Shown here: in pieces, positions 48,449-57,659 of the stretch | How positions within the stretch are numbered: the first letter of the stretch is position 1 | Layout: every line of letters starts with the position of its first letter | Origin: Pseudactinotalea terrae | GTDB lineage: Bacteria; Actinomycetota; Actinomycetes; Actinomycetales; Beutenbergiaceae | Direction of reading: 5' to 3' | Assembly (NCBI RefSeq): GCF_009733845.1 | Contig: NZ_WNXZ01000001.1 | Coordinates: forward strand, 1 to 64,000 | Length of the DNA: 64,000 nt | Notes under the pieces: generated by a model | Database searches by the model: none | What the model was told of the DNA's origin: nothing | What the model saw: only the letters and a program-made list of their open reading frames with translations | Made by a program: the position numbers and the translations under genes

Positions 48449-48462
48449 TCGAATCGGTTCGA
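48449..48462. promoter_or_regulatory. LacI-type operator, class B, site 1 (TCGAA-TCGG-TTCGA)
   Basis: An inverted repeat with a four-base centre, 49 bases upstream of the GH3 start. A looser version (TCGAA-GCGAG-TTCGC) lies at 48428-48442 between it and the gene. Confidence 0.65.
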
Positions 48463-48579
48463 ATCGATCGCTGTTGTCTGGCTCACAGCCTAGGGCCACG
48501 ACCGGGGCGGCGTCGAGTACTCGGATCGCTGGAAACCAGGACTTCTCGTGCGCTCCGCGGCACCATCGCCACGGACCCC

Positions 48580-48608
48580 TTGTCGAATAGTGGTGTGCTC
48601 GTTATGCT
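48580..48608 (+). promoter_or_regulatory. Promoter of the LplABC-type importer operon
   Basis: TTGTCG (48580-48585) and TATGCT (48603-48608) are 17 bases apart. The expected start (~48615) falls in class B operator site 2. Confidence 0.6.
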
Positions 48609-48613
48609 CCCGT

Positions 48614-48629
48614 GTCGAACCGCTTCGAC
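48614..48629. promoter_or_regulatory. LacI-type operator, class B, site 2 (GTCGAA-CCGC-TTCGAC)
   Basis: A perfect 6+6 inverted repeat at the expected transcription start of the importer operon, 30 bases before the binding-protein ATG. Confidence 0.75.
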
Positions 48630-48659
48630 GGCGGTCCCTGTCACGAAGGAGTTTCAGAG

Positions 48660-50309
48660 ATGACCCCTGTTACCCATGCCTCTCGCACCAGCGGCCAGAG
48701 CCGGCGCACGTTCCTGACGATCCTCGGTGCCGGTGCGTTGGGCTCAGCGGCTCTCGCCGGCTGTCGCACCGAGGGCGGTGGTGGCGGGGAAGCGACGTCG
48801 CCCGCCGGTGCCGTGACCGACGAGGTGCTGCCGGCGTACAGCGCCCTCGACTACGTCGAGCCCGACTTCCCGAGCGTCAACGGCTCCACCGCGGGGTTCG
48901 CGAGCATCCCCGCTGAGCTGGTCCAGGCGTACGACGCGCCACCGGGATCCGGATCGACCTTCACGGCGATGACGCCGCTGTGGGGAGCCATCCCTCCCAC
49001 CGACGGCAACCAGTACTTCGACGCCGTCAACGCGGCGATCGGCAGCACGGTTCAGTTCCAGATCAGCGACGGCAACACCTACGGCGACAAGCTGGCCGCG
49101 GTGCTGGCCAGCGCGGACGACGTCCCGGACTGGGTCTGCATCCCCACCTGGAACATCCCGCCGCGCTTCGACCAGGCGGTGGAGTCGCTGTTCGAGGACC
49201 TGACGCCGTTCCTGGCGGGTGACGCAGTGCTGGACTACCCGCACCTGGCGAACATCCCGACCGACGTCTGGAAGTTCTGCGTCTTCAACGGCAAGCTCAA
49301 GGCGCTGCCCTTCCCGGGCGAGATCATCACCGATGCGATCTTCTACCGCGACGACGTCTTCGCCGCCGAGGGCATCACCGAGCTCCCCACCAACGCTGAG
49401 GAGCTGCTCGAGCTGTGCGCGGAGCTGACCAATGGTCAGCGCTGGGCCGCCAACGACCTGTGGAACACCGCGACGATGATCCACGGGGTGGTGCCCAAGT
49501 GGCGCATCGAGGATGACGGCACGCTCACGCACCGGATCGAGACCGAGGAGTACCGCGCCGCGCTGGAGTGGAACGCGCAGCTGTTCGCACAGGGGTCGGT
49601 GCACCCGGACGCCGTCGCCGACAACTCCGGCGACGCGAAGGCGCGCTTCGAGTCCGGGCAGGTGCTGATCTCCAACGACGGCGTCGGCGGCTGGCACGAG
49701 GCGCTCGCGCGTCAGCTCGGCAGCAACCCCGGGTACTCGCAGCGACCCTTCACCCCGTTCGCGGCCGACGGCGGCACGCCCGTGCTGTGGAAGGGCAACC
49801 CTGCGAACATCCTGTCCTTCATCAAGGCGACGGACGACAAGGACAAGGTCGCCGAGATGCTCGCGGTCGCCGACTTCCTCGCCGCCCCGTTCGGCACCGC
49901 GGAGTACGCGCTGATCAACTACGGGGTCGAGGGCGTCCACTACTCGACCGATGACGACGGGCTCCCGGTGCCGACCGAGCTCGCCGCGACCGAGCTCCAG
50001 CCGAGCTACATCTTCCTCGCCGACCCACCCGTGGTGAACACCAAGGTGCAGTTCCCGGGCTTCGTCGAGGCGTTCTGCACCTGGATGGCCGATGCGTCCG
50101 CCTATGTGCAGGACCCGGCGTTCTTCGGTATGCAGATCACCGAGCCGAACCAGTTCGGATCCCTCAGCCAGCCGATCGAGGACCTCGAGAAGGACATCTC
50201 GCGGGGTCGCAAGCCGCTGTCCGATCTCGATGCTGCGATCGAGACCTGGCGCAGCACGGGCGGTGAGGAGCTGCGGCAGTTCTACGCGCAGATCCTGGAC
50301 GCTCAGTGA
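48660..50309 (+). CDS. ABC oligosaccharide-binding lipoprotein, LplA type
   Basis: A 549-residue extracellular solute-binding protein of the large family-1 kind. The signal has twin arginines (SRRTFLTILGAGALG) and a lipobox ALAGC with C35, so Tat export before lipid attachment is possible. A disordered Gly/Thr linker follows. TPLWGAIPPTDGNQYFDAVN and VPDWVCIPTWNIPPRFDQAV typify LplA/YtcQ proteins that bind plant-polysaccharide oligosaccharides. ATG 48660 has GAAGGAG upstream. Its stop overlaps the first permease by four bases. Confidence 0.92.
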   Translation: MTPVTHASRTSGQSRRTFLTILGAGALGSAALAGCRTEGGGGGEATSPAGAVTDEVLPAYSALDYVEPDFPSVNGSTAGFASIPAELVQAYDAPPGSGSTFTAMTPLWGAIPPTDGNQYFDAVNAAIGSTVQFQISDGNTYGDKLAAVLASADDVPDWVCIPTWNIPPRFDQAVESLFEDLTPFLAGDAVLDYPHLANIPTDVWKFCVFNGKLKALPFPGEIITDAIFYRDDVFAAEGITELPTNAEELLELCAELTNGQRWAANDLWNTATMIHGVVPKWRIEDDGTLTHRIETEEYRAALEWNAQLFAQGSVHPDAVADNSGDAKARFESGQVLISNDGVGGWHEALARQLGSNPGYSQRPFTPFAADGGTPVLWKGNPANILSFIKATDDKDKVAEMLAVADFLAAPFGTAEYALINYGVEGVHYSTDDDGLPVPTELAATELQPSYIFLADPPVVNTKVQFPGFVEAFCTWMADASAYVQDPAFFGMQITEPNQFGSLSQPIEDLEKDISRGRKPLSDLDAAIETWRSTGGEELRQFYAQILDAQ

Positions 50310-51292
50310 CCGCTCCCACGGTGCTGGCCGCGCCCCGGCCGGTCGCGACCCGTTCGCGGCCGAGCCCACCGGAGCAGCGGAAGGTCTCGCTGCGGACCCG
50401 GTGGCGACGGGACCGCTCGCTCATCATCATGACCGTGCCGGCGGTGCTGCTGCTGGCGGTGTTCGCCTACGTGCCGATGGCGGGCAACATCGTCGCCTGG
50501 CAGGACTACTCGCCGTACATCGGGATCCTGGACTCGCCGTTCATCGCGTGGGACAACTTCGCCCGGGTCCTCACGAGCCCGGCGTTCCTGCACGCTGTGC
50601 AGAACACCCTCGTGATCACCGGGTTCCAGCTGGTGTTCTACTTCCCGCTGCCGATCATCCTGGCGCTGCTGCTCAACAGCGTGCTGACGCCCGCGATCCG
50701 CACCACGATCCAGTCGATCGTGTACCTGCCGCACTTCTTCTCCTGGGTGCTGGTGGTGACCGTCTTCCAGCAGATGTTCGGCGGTGCAGGACTGGTGAAC
50801 CAGATCATGACGCAGAACGGCTGGGGCTCGTTCGACCTGATGACGAACCCCGACACCTTCCTCGTGCTCATCACCAGCCAGGCGGTGTGGAAGGACGCCG
50901 GCTGGGGGATCATCATCTTCCTCGCCGCCCTGGCCACGGTGGACCCGGCGCTGTACGAGGCCTCCGTCGTCGACGGCGCGAGCCGCTGGCGTCGCATGTG
51001 GCACATCTCGTTGCCGGCGTTGCGCCCAGTCGTGATCCTGCTGCTGATCCTTCGGCTCGGCGATGCCCTGACCGTGGGTTTCGAGCAGCTGATCCTGCAG
51101 CGAGGAGCTGTCGGCGCCCAGGTCTCGGAGGTCATCGACACGTTCGTCTACTACCAGGGCGTCATCAACGGCGACTGGGGCTTCGCGACGGCCGCCGGCC
51201 TGATGAAGGGCGTCATCAGCCTGCTGCTCGTTCTCGGAGCCAACAAGCTCGCTCATCTGTTCGGGGAAGCCGGGGTGTATCAGAAGTCATGA
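50306..51292 (+). CDS. ABC sugar permease, LplB type
   Basis: A 328-residue permease. A polar N-terminus of ~40 residues is followed by six helices. The EAA loop facing the ATPase is YEASVVDGASRWRRMWHISL, and LAQ-free LplB features such as GFEQLILQRGAVGAQVSEVI are present. The start is GTG 50306 and the stop overlaps the next permease by four bases. No ATPase gene is in the cluster; an MsiK-type shared ATPase must serve it from elsewhere. Confidence 0.92.
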   Translation: MTAPTVLAAPRPVATRSRPSPPEQRKVSLRTRWRRDRSLIIMTVPAVLLLAVFAYVPMAGNIVAWQDYSPYIGILDSPFIAWDNFARVLTSPAFLHAVQNTLVITGFQLVFYFPLPIILALLLNSVLTPAIRTTIQSIVYLPHFFSWVLVVTVFQQMFGGAGLVNQIMTQNGWGSFDLMTNPDTFLVLITSQAVWKDAGWGIIIFLAALATVDPALYEASVVDGASRWRRMWHISLPALRPVVILLLILRLGDALTVGFEQLILQRGAVGAQVSEVIDTFVYYQGVINGDWGFATAAGLMKGVISLLLVLGANKLAHLFGEAGVYQKS

Positions 51293-52227
51293 TCATGCGA
51301 CCGACCGCTGGCACACGGACTCCGCGCCGCAGCAAGCACAGGCCCGTCTGGCAGGAGAAGCCCACCGTCGTCGGCTCGATCGTGAAGGCGATCACCCTGA
51401 CGATCATCTGCCTCGCCGTGCTGTTCCCGCTCTACACCGTGGTGCTCACCAGCCTGTCCACCCAGCCGACGATCACCGAGGCCGGCGGGCTCGTGATCGT
51501 GCCCGGCGAGGTGACCTTCGCCGCCTACCGGCAGATCCTCGCCGGCGGCATCGTGACGCGCGCGACGATGGTCTCGGTCGGCGTCACCGCGGTCGGCACG
51601 CTGCTGTCGACCACCGTGTCGGTGATGTGCGCCTACGGGTTGTCGCGGCCGTCGTCGCTGCTGCACCGCCCGATCCTGTTCGTCCTCATCATCACGATGT
51701 TCTTCAGTGCGGGCATGATCCCCACCTACCTGCTGGTCTCGGGGCTCGGGTTGATCGACAACTACCTGTCGCTGATCCTGCCCGGCGCGGTCTCGGCCTT
51801 CAACGTGCTGATCCTGCGCAACTTCTTCATGGGGATCGATCCCGCCATCACCGAGGCTGCACGCATCGACGGTGCGGGGGACTGGCGCATCCTGGCGACG
51901 ATCGCGATGCCGATGTCGAAGGCGGTCGTCGCGGTTGTCGCACTCTTCTACGGCGTCGGCTACTGGAACGCGTTCTTCAACGCGATGCTCTACATCAACG
52001 ACAACGCCAAGTGGCCGCTCCAGCTCGTGCTGCGCTCCTACGTGCTGCAGGGTGTGACGCTGCCAGGCTCGGGGATCGGTCAGGTCGATGTGGCGACCGG
52101 CGCCGTGACAGGGCTGCCGGTCAAGATGGCCGTGATGGTGCTGGCCGTGATGCCGATCCTGCTGATCTATCCCTTCGTGCAGCGCCACTTCACGAAGGGC
52201 GTGATCTTCGGTGCCGTCAAGGGTTGA
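51289..52227 (+). CDS. ABC sugar permease, LplC/YtcP type
   Basis: A 312-residue permease with six helices. The EAA loop is ITEAARIDGAGDWRILATIA, and GVGYWNAFFNAMLYINDNAK is a family segment of LplC proteins. It starts at ATG 51289 (a second ATG is two codons later). The end overlaps the convergent LacI gene by 11 bases. It pairs with the preceding permease. Confidence 0.92.
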   Translation: MIMRPTAGTRTPRRSKHRPVWQEKPTVVGSIVKAITLTIICLAVLFPLYTVVLTSLSTQPTITEAGGLVIVPGEVTFAAYRQILAGGIVTRATMVSVGVTAVGTLLSTTVSVMCAYGLSRPSSLLHRPILFVLIITMFFSAGMIPTYLLVSGLGLIDNYLSLILPGAVSAFNVLILRNFFMGIDPAITEAARIDGAGDWRILATIAMPMSKAVVAVVALFYGVGYWNAFFNAMLYINDNAKWPLQLVLRSYVLQGVTLPGSGIGQVDVATGAVTGLPVKMAVMVLAVMPILLIYPFVQRHFTKGVIFGAVKG

Positions 52228-53227
52228 GGGGCGCAGCGGTCGAGGCCGCATCGATGAGCGTCGGTCGCAGCAGCCGGGTCTCGGCGGGTGCGTCCGGGTG
52301 CTCGAGCCGCGCCATCGCCATCTCGACGGCGACAGCCCCGATGCTCTCGGCGGGGATGTCGATGTATGTCAGCGGCCGCGACTGCGACTGCGCGACGTCG
52401 GCGGGGCAGATCGCCAGGAGCGAGAGGTCCTGCGGGATCTGCACGCCGTGCATCTGGATCGAGTCGACGACGGACGGCAGCGCCGCCTCGTTGTGGACGA
52501 TGAGCGCGGTCGGCCGCTCGTCCAGCGCCCGGAACGACTCGACGGCTCCGAGCGCACCGGCGTGCGTCGGCGGTGTGAGCTCGACCGCAGCACTCACGCC
52601 GAGGCGTTCGGCCTCCTGGTGGAAACCCGCCAGCAGCCGGCCCGCGAAGCTCGTGTTCCGCTCCACGACCGAGGGCGGCGGGCCGACCAGCCCGATCGAG
52701 GTGTGTCCGAGCCCGGCCAGGTGCCTGACCGCCAGCCGGGCGGCAGCGGCGAAGTCGAAGTCGACGCACTGCAGCCCCTGCGGGTCGTCCGGGAGTCCGA
52801 TGAGGATCGTCGGGTTGCCCAGAGCCGCCGCTCGAGCGACGCGAGGATCGGCGGCCTCGACGTCCATGAGGATGAGGGCGTCGACCATCCGGCCGCTCGC
52901 CAGCCGCTCGATCGCGGCGTCCTCGGCCTGGGTCACCAGGAGCACGTCGTGATCGAACGCTCGCGCCCGCGTCACGATGCCGGTGACGAACTCCATGACC
53001 ACGCGAACATCGACGTCGGGGCGCAGCGGGAGCATCAGCCCGAGGGTGTTGGTCCTCGCCGAGGCCAGGGCCCGCGCACCGGCGTGCGGTCGGTAGCCGA
53101 GCTCCGCCACGGCTCGCTCGACACGCTGCCGTGTCTTCTCCGAGATCGACCGCTTCCCGCTGAGTGCGTAGGAGACGGTCGACGTCGCCACACCGGCGTG
53201 GCGGGCCACGTCCTCGATCGTCGCCAT
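52217..53227 (-). CDS. LacI-family repressor of the class B operators
   Basis: A 336-residue regulator with HTH IEDVARHAGVATSTVSYALS and hinge RPHAGARALASARTNTLGLM, then a sugar-binding-type effector domain. ATG 53227 has AGGAG nearby. A strong promoter (TTGCAC-N17-TATAAC) lies upstream on the minus strand. It sits inside the xyloglucan-type gene block, and the three class B operators flank its neighbours, so it likely releases them when an imported oligosaccharide or its product binds. Confidence 0.92.
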   Translation of the reverse strand: MATIEDVARHAGVATSTVSYALSGKRSISEKTRQRVERAVAELGYRPHAGARALASARTNTLGLMLPLRPDVDVRVVMEFVTGIVTRARAFDHDVLLVTQAEDAAIERLASGRMVDALILMDVEAADPRVARAAALGNPTILIGLPDDPQGLQCVDFDFAAAARLAVRHLAGLGHTSIGLVGPPPSVVERNTSFAGRLLAGFHQEAERLGVSAAVELTPPTHAGALGAVESFRALDERPTALIVHNEAALPSVVDSIQMHGVQIPQDLSLLAICPADVAQSQSRPLTYIDIPAESIGAVAVEMAMARLEHPDAPAETRLLRPTLIDAASTAAPLNP

Positions 53228-53287
53228 GGCGTCTCCTGCTCCTGGAGGGACACCGCGGACGGCGTCATTTCGACTGGGTTCGATTGC

Positions 53288-53316
53288 GTTATATCGACTT
53301 TGATCGCTTGGTGCAA
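53288..53316 (-). promoter_or_regulatory. Promoter of the class B lacI gene
   Basis: On the minus strand, TTGCAC (53316-53311) and TATAAC (53293-53288) are 17 bases apart. Two direct TCGAA half-sites follow downstream (about 53265-53278). Confidence 0.6.
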
Positions 53317-53327
53317 GAGAATACTGC
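53300..53327 (+). promoter_or_regulatory. Promoter of the GH42-GH31-GH1 operon
   Basis: TTGATC (53300-53305) and TACTGC (53322-53327) are 16 bases apart and run straight into class B operator site 3. It overlaps the divergent lacI promoter. Confidence 0.5.
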
Positions 53328-53340
53328 GAAGCGCTTCGAC
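53325..53340. promoter_or_regulatory. LacI-type operator, class B, site 3 (GCGAA-GCGC-TTCGA)
   Basis: The core CGAAGCGCTTCG (53327-53338) is a perfect palindrome at the expected start of the glycosidase operon. It shares the CGAA-N4-TTCG frame with sites 1 and 2. Confidence 0.7.
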
Positions 53341-53373
53341 TCTGGCTCTCGCGGCCACCGGAGAGGTCGGCTG

Positions 53374-55380
53374 ATGCCCACCCTCGCCGACCTCACCTCG
53401 CGCGGACTCGTCTACGGCGGCGACTACAACCCCGAGCAGTGGGAGCGCGCCACCTGGCGCGAGGACGTCGCAGCCATGCAGGCAGCGCGCGTCACGATGG
53501 TCACCGTCGGGGTGTTCTCATGGGCCCTGCTGGAGCCGGAGCGCGATCGCTTCGAGCCGGGTTGGATGGACGAGGTGCTCGACCTGCTCCACGAGGGCGG
53601 CATCGCCGTCGACCTCGCGACACCCACGGCGAGCCCGCCGCCCTGGTTGGCGACCGAGGACCCCCAGACCCTGCCGGTGGACGCCTCGGGTCGTCGGCTG
53701 CACCACGGCTCGCGCACGCACTACTGCCCGACGTCGCCGACCTACCGCGAGCGCGCACGGGCGATCACGAGTCGGATCGCCGAGCGCTGGGCCGACCACC
53801 CCGCCGTCGTCATGTGGCACGTCAACAACGAGCTCGGCACCACGTGCTGGTGCCCCCGCTGCGCCGCGTCGTTCAGGGCGTGGTTGCAGCGTCGGTACGG
53901 CACGCTCGAGCGCCTTGCCGCGTCGTGGGGGACCGCCGTCTGGTCGCAGCGCTACAGCAGCTGGGAGCAGATCGCACCGCCGTTGCACGCTCCGTACCTG
54001 CTCCACCCGGCGCACACGCTCGACTACCGACGGTTCGTCTCCGACGCCCTGCTCGAGCTGTATCGCGCCGAGCGCGACGAGATCCGCGCGGTCGACACCT
54101 CGCGGCCGGTGACCACCAACTTCATGGGCTTCTTCCCGGGCGTCGACTACCGGAGCTGGGCCGGCGACATCGACGTGATCAGCGACGACAGCTACCCAGA
54201 TCCCGCCGATCCGCAGGCGCCGGTCGCCGCAGCGCTCACGCACGACCTGATGCGCAGCCTCGCAGGCGGCCCGTGGCTGCTGATGGAGCAGGCGACGAGC
54301 GCCGTCAGCTGGCGCGGTCACAACGTGCCGAAGACGACCGCCCGGATGCGTCAGGACGCCCTGCGGGCGGTCGCGCACGGGTCCGACGGCGTGCTGTCCT
54401 TCCAGTGGCGTGCCTCGCCGACCGGGCCCGAGCGGTTCCATTCGGCGATGGTTCCGCACGCGGGTACCGAGACCCGCCTGCACCGGGCCGTGCAGCAGCT
54501 CGGCCGGGACCTGGCCTCGCTCGCGGAGGTCGCCGGCACCGAGGTGCAGGCCGACGTCGCGATCGTCTTCGACTGGTCCAGCTGGTGGGCTGCCGAGGAG
54601 CCCGCGACCCCGACCGACCGGCTTCGCGTGCTGCCCCAGCTGCGGGCCTGGTACCGGCCGCTGTGGGAGGCGGGGATCGGCGTCGACGTGGTGGCTCCCA
54701 CCTCGGACCTTCAGCGTTACCGCCTGGTGCTGGCGCCCCAGCTCTACCTGCTCGACGACGACGGCGCCGCGAACCTGCGGGGCTACCTCGACGCGGGCGG
54801 CTGCCTCGCCCTGGGTCCGTTCTCGGCGGTCGCCGACGGTCACGCCCGGGTGCGGACCGGCGGCTTCCCCGTGCCCTTCGCCGACCTTCTCGGTGCCGAG
54901 GGGGAGGAGTGGTGGCCGCTCCCGGACGGCACGGTCGGCCTCGTCGGTGGCGACCACGCGCCCGCGCCGGTCGGCCACGGGCAGGCGAGCGTGTGGGCGG
55001 AACGGCTGCGGATGACCACGGCGATGTGCGACCTGCGCTTCGCGGGCGGTGACCTCGACGGCGAGCCGGCCCTGGTCCACTCCCGCGACGGCCGGCTGCA
55101 CTACCTCGCGACCATCCCGGACGCGGGGCTGCTCCGGCGGTGGCTGCTGCAGCTGGTGGACCGCCGCGGTATCGGACCCACGCACCCGCTGGCGCGCGTC
55201 CCGTCGGACCTCGAGGTCGCCCAGCGCGGCCCGTTCACCTTCCTGCTCAACCACAGCGATGCCGCCCTCGAGGTGCCGCTGCGGTCCGTGTGCGTGGACG
55301 TGCTCACCGGCAGCACGCACCACCCCCATGTCACCGTGCCGCGCAGCGGCACCCTCGTGCTGCGAAAGGCACCCTCATGA
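53374..55380 (+). CDS. Beta-galactosidase, glycoside hydrolase family 42
   Basis: A 668-residue cytoplasmic GH42 enzyme. GLVYGGDYNPEQW is the family start. The acid/base is E153 in WHVNNELGTTCW and the nucleophile E305 in LLMEQATSAVSW. CWCPRC resembles the zinc site of several GH42 enzymes. The trimerisation/Rossmann domain and short C-terminal beta domain are present, so it is full length. ATG 53374 opens the operon. In this context it would strip galactose from xyloglucan side chains; galacto-oligosaccharides are the other option. Confidence 0.93.
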   Translation: MPTLADLTSRGLVYGGDYNPEQWERATWREDVAAMQAARVTMVTVGVFSWALLEPERDRFEPGWMDEVLDLLHEGGIAVDLATPTASPPPWLATEDPQTLPVDASGRRLHHGSRTHYCPTSPTYRERARAITSRIAERWADHPAVVMWHVNNELGTTCWCPRCAASFRAWLQRRYGTLERLAASWGTAVWSQRYSSWEQIAPPLHAPYLLHPAHTLDYRRFVSDALLELYRAERDEIRAVDTSRPVTTNFMGFFPGVDYRSWAGDIDVISDDSYPDPADPQAPVAAALTHDLMRSLAGGPWLLMEQATSAVSWRGHNVPKTTARMRQDALRAVAHGSDGVLSFQWRASPTGPERFHSAMVPHAGTETRLHRAVQQLGRDLASLAEVAGTEVQADVAIVFDWSSWWAAEEPATPTDRLRVLPQLRAWYRPLWEAGIGVDVVAPTSDLQRYRLVLAPQLYLLDDDGAANLRGYLDAGGCLALGPFSAVADGHARVRTGGFPVPFADLLGAEGEEWWPLPDGTVGLVGGDHAPAPVGHGQASVWAERLRMTTAMCDLRFAGGDLDGEPALVHSRDGRLHYLATIPDAGLLRRWLLQLVDRRGIGPTHPLARVPSDLEVAQRGPFTFLLNHSDAALEVPLRSVCVDVLTGSTHHPHVTVPRSGTLVLRKAPS

Positions 55381-57659
55381 AGTTCACCGACGGCTACTGG
55401 CTCGACCTCCCGGGCGTCGAGGCGCTACGGCCAGAGCACGTGGAGACCGTCGAGGTCGGCGATGACGCCCTGATCGCCTATGCGGCGACCGCAGCGCTGA
55501 CCGAGCGCAGGCACAGCCTCAACCTGCCGCAGCTGACGATCCGGGTGGACTCACCGATGGACGGCGTGATCGGGGTCAAGATCGATCACTTCCAGGGCGC
55601 GCGCGAGGTCGGCCCCGCCTTCGAGCTGTATCCGGCTCCCGACCCCGTGGTGGTCAAGGCAGCGGACGGCCCCGGGGGGTTCGCGAGCCTGACCGCCGGG
55701 CCGCTGACGGCGAGGCTGCAGGTCGACGCGCCGTGGCGGCTCGACTTCGTCGCCGAGGATCGGGTGCTCACCAGCTCGGTCACGCGCGGGCTCGCTGCGC
55801 TGCGGACGCCGGAGGGCCCGTATGTGCGCGAACAGCTCACGCTCGGGGTCGGCGAGCACGTCTACGGGTTGGGGGAACGGTTCGGCGCGTTCGTCAAGAA
55901 CGGGCAGTCGGTCGACATCTGGAACGCGGACGGCGGCACGGCCTCGGACCAGGCGTACAAGAACGTGCCGTTCTACCTCACGGACAAGGGCTACGGCGTG
56001 TTCGTCGACCACCCCGAGCGGGTGTCCTTCGAGGTCGGCTCCGAGGTGGTCTCACGCAGCCAGTTCTCGGTGGCCGGCCAGAGCCTGCGCTACTACGTCA
56101 TCTACGGGCCGACGCCCAGGGAGATCCTGCGCAGGTACACCGCACTGACCGGACGGCCCGCCGTCGTGCCGACGTGGTCCTACGGGTTGTGGCTGTCGAC
56201 GTCGTTCACCACCGACTACGACGAGACGACCGTGCTGGGGTTCGTGGACGGGATGGCGGAGCGGGAGATCCCGCTGTCGGTGTTCCACTTCGACTGCTTC
56301 TGGATGCGGCAGTTCCACTGGTGCGACTTCGTGTGGGACCCCGAGACCTTCCCGCACCCGGAGGGCACGCTGGCGCGCCTGCACGACCGAGGGCTGCGGG
56401 TCTCCGCCTGGATCAACCCCTACATCGCGCAGCGGTCGCACCTCTTCGAGGAGGGCAGGCGGCTCGGCTATCTGGTGCGCCGCCCGGACGGCGACGTGTG
56501 GCAGTGGGACATGTGGCAGGCGGGCATGGCGCTGGTGGACTTCACCAACCCGCGGGCGTGGGCCTGGTTCCAGGGCAAGCTCGAGGCGCTGCTCGACCAG
56601 GGCGTCGACGCGCTCAAGACCGACTTCGGCGAGCGGATCCCCACCGACGTCGTCTGGCACGACGGCTCCGACCCGCAGCGCATGCACAACTACTACGCGC
56701 AGCTGTTCAACCGGTGCGTGTTCGAGCTGCTCGAACGGCGTCGCGGTCACGGAGACGCAGTCGTGTTCGCTCGCTCGGCCACGACCGGGGGCCAGCAGTT
56801 CCCGGTGCACTGGGGTGGCGACTGCGAGTCGTCGTTCACGGCGATGGCAGAGTCGCTCCGCGGCGGCCTGTCGCTTGCGCTGTCCGGGTTCGGCTTCTGG
56901 TCGCACGACATCGGTGGCTTCGAGGGCACGCCCGACCCGGAGGTGTTCAAGCGGTGGGTCGCGTTCGGTCTGCTGTCCTCGCACAGCCGGTTGCACGGCT
57001 CGAACTCCTACCGGGTGCCCTGGGCGTTCGACGAGGAGGCGGTGTCGGTCACGCGCACCTTCGCCCGGCTGAAGAACTCGCTGATGCCGTACCTGGCCGC
57101 TGCGGGGCTGCAGGCGCACCGCGAGGGCCTGCCGGTGATGCGACCCATGGTGCTGGAGTTCCCCGAGGACCGCGCCGCCGCCACCCTCGACACCCAGTAC
57201 ATGCTCGGCGACGCGCTGCTCGTGGCGCCGGTGCTCGACCCCGACGGCTGGGTCGACTACTACCTGCCGCGCGGCCGCTGGACGAGGCTGCTCACCGGCG
57301 AGGTCGTCGAGGGTGGCGGCTGGCGGCGCGAGCAGCACGACGTGCACTCGCTGCCGCTGCTCGTGCGCCCAGGGAGCGTGCTCGCCCGCGGCGCGCGCTC
57401 GGACCGACCCGACTACGACTACGCCGACGGCGTGCTGCTGCAGGTGTTCGAGCCGGCGGACGACCTGCGCGCCCAGGTGCAGATCCCGACGGCGGACGGC
57501 GCGGCTGTGGCCGGGACCATCGAGATCGAGGTCGTCGGCGGCAGCCTTCGTGCGCGTGCCGCCGGGATGGTCCAGGATTGGTCGGTGAGCCTGGGCGGCG
57601 TGGTGACCCGGAGCGTGGACAACTCGGTCTCGATCGAGATCGGCGGCAACGATGACTGA
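55377..57659 (+). CDS. Alpha-xylosidase, glycoside hydrolase family 31 (YicI type)
   Basis: A 760-residue enzyme, close to E. coli YicI (772). The nucleophile region [10 protein letters not shown] has D416 and the acid/base region [10 protein letters not shown] has D482, both at exactly the YicI positions. The GERI ending after TDF is typical of alpha-xylosidases rather than alpha-glucosidases (WNDMNE). It should remove alpha-1,6-xylose from the non-reducing end of xyloglucan oligosaccharides (isoprimeverose units). It starts with a four-base overlap on GH42 and overlaps GH1 by eight bases. Confidence 0.93.
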   Translation: MKFTDGYWLDLPGVEALRPEHVETVEVGDDALIAYAATAALTERRHSLNLPQLTIRVDSPMDGVIGVKIDHFQGAREVGPAFELYPAPDPVVVKAADGPGGFASLTAGPLTARLQVDAPWRLDFVAEDRVLTSSVTRGLAALRTPEGPYVREQLTLGVGEHVYGLGERFGAFVKNGQSVDIWNADGGTASDQAYKNVPFYLTDKGYGVFVDHPERVSFEVGSEVVSRSQFSVAGQSLRYYVIYGPTPREILRRYTALTGRPAVVPTWSYGLWLSTSFTTDYDETTVLGFVDGMAEREIPLSVFHFDCFWMRQFHWCDFVWDPETFPHPEGTLARLHDRGLRVSAWINPYIAQRSHLFEEGRRLGYLVRRPDGDVWQWDMWQAGMALVDFTNPRAWAWFQGKLEALLDQGVDALKTDFGERIPTDVVWHDGSDPQRMHNYYAQLFNRCVFELLERRRGHGDAVVFARSATTGGQQFPVHWGGDCESSFTAMAESLRGGLSLALSGFGFWSHDIGGFEGTPDPEVFKRWVAFGLLSSHSRLHGSNSYRVPWAFDEEAVSVTRTFARLKNSLMPYLAAAGLQAHREGLPVMRPMVLEFPEDRAAATLDTQYMLGDALLVAPVLDPDGWVDYYLPRGRWTRLLTGEVVEGGGWRREQHDVHSLPLLVRPGSVLARGARSDRPDYDYADGVLLQVFEPADDLRAQVQIPTADGAAVAGTIEIEVVGGSLRARAAGMVQDWSVSLGGVVTRSVDNSVSIEIGGNDD

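Noticed and set aside
45857-48493. An 878-codon plus-strand frame opposite the GH3 gene
   Set aside because: Same cause: the opposite strand encodes a complete GH3 enzyme with its nucleophile motif, and the antisense protein is Arg/Gly/Ala-rich noise.
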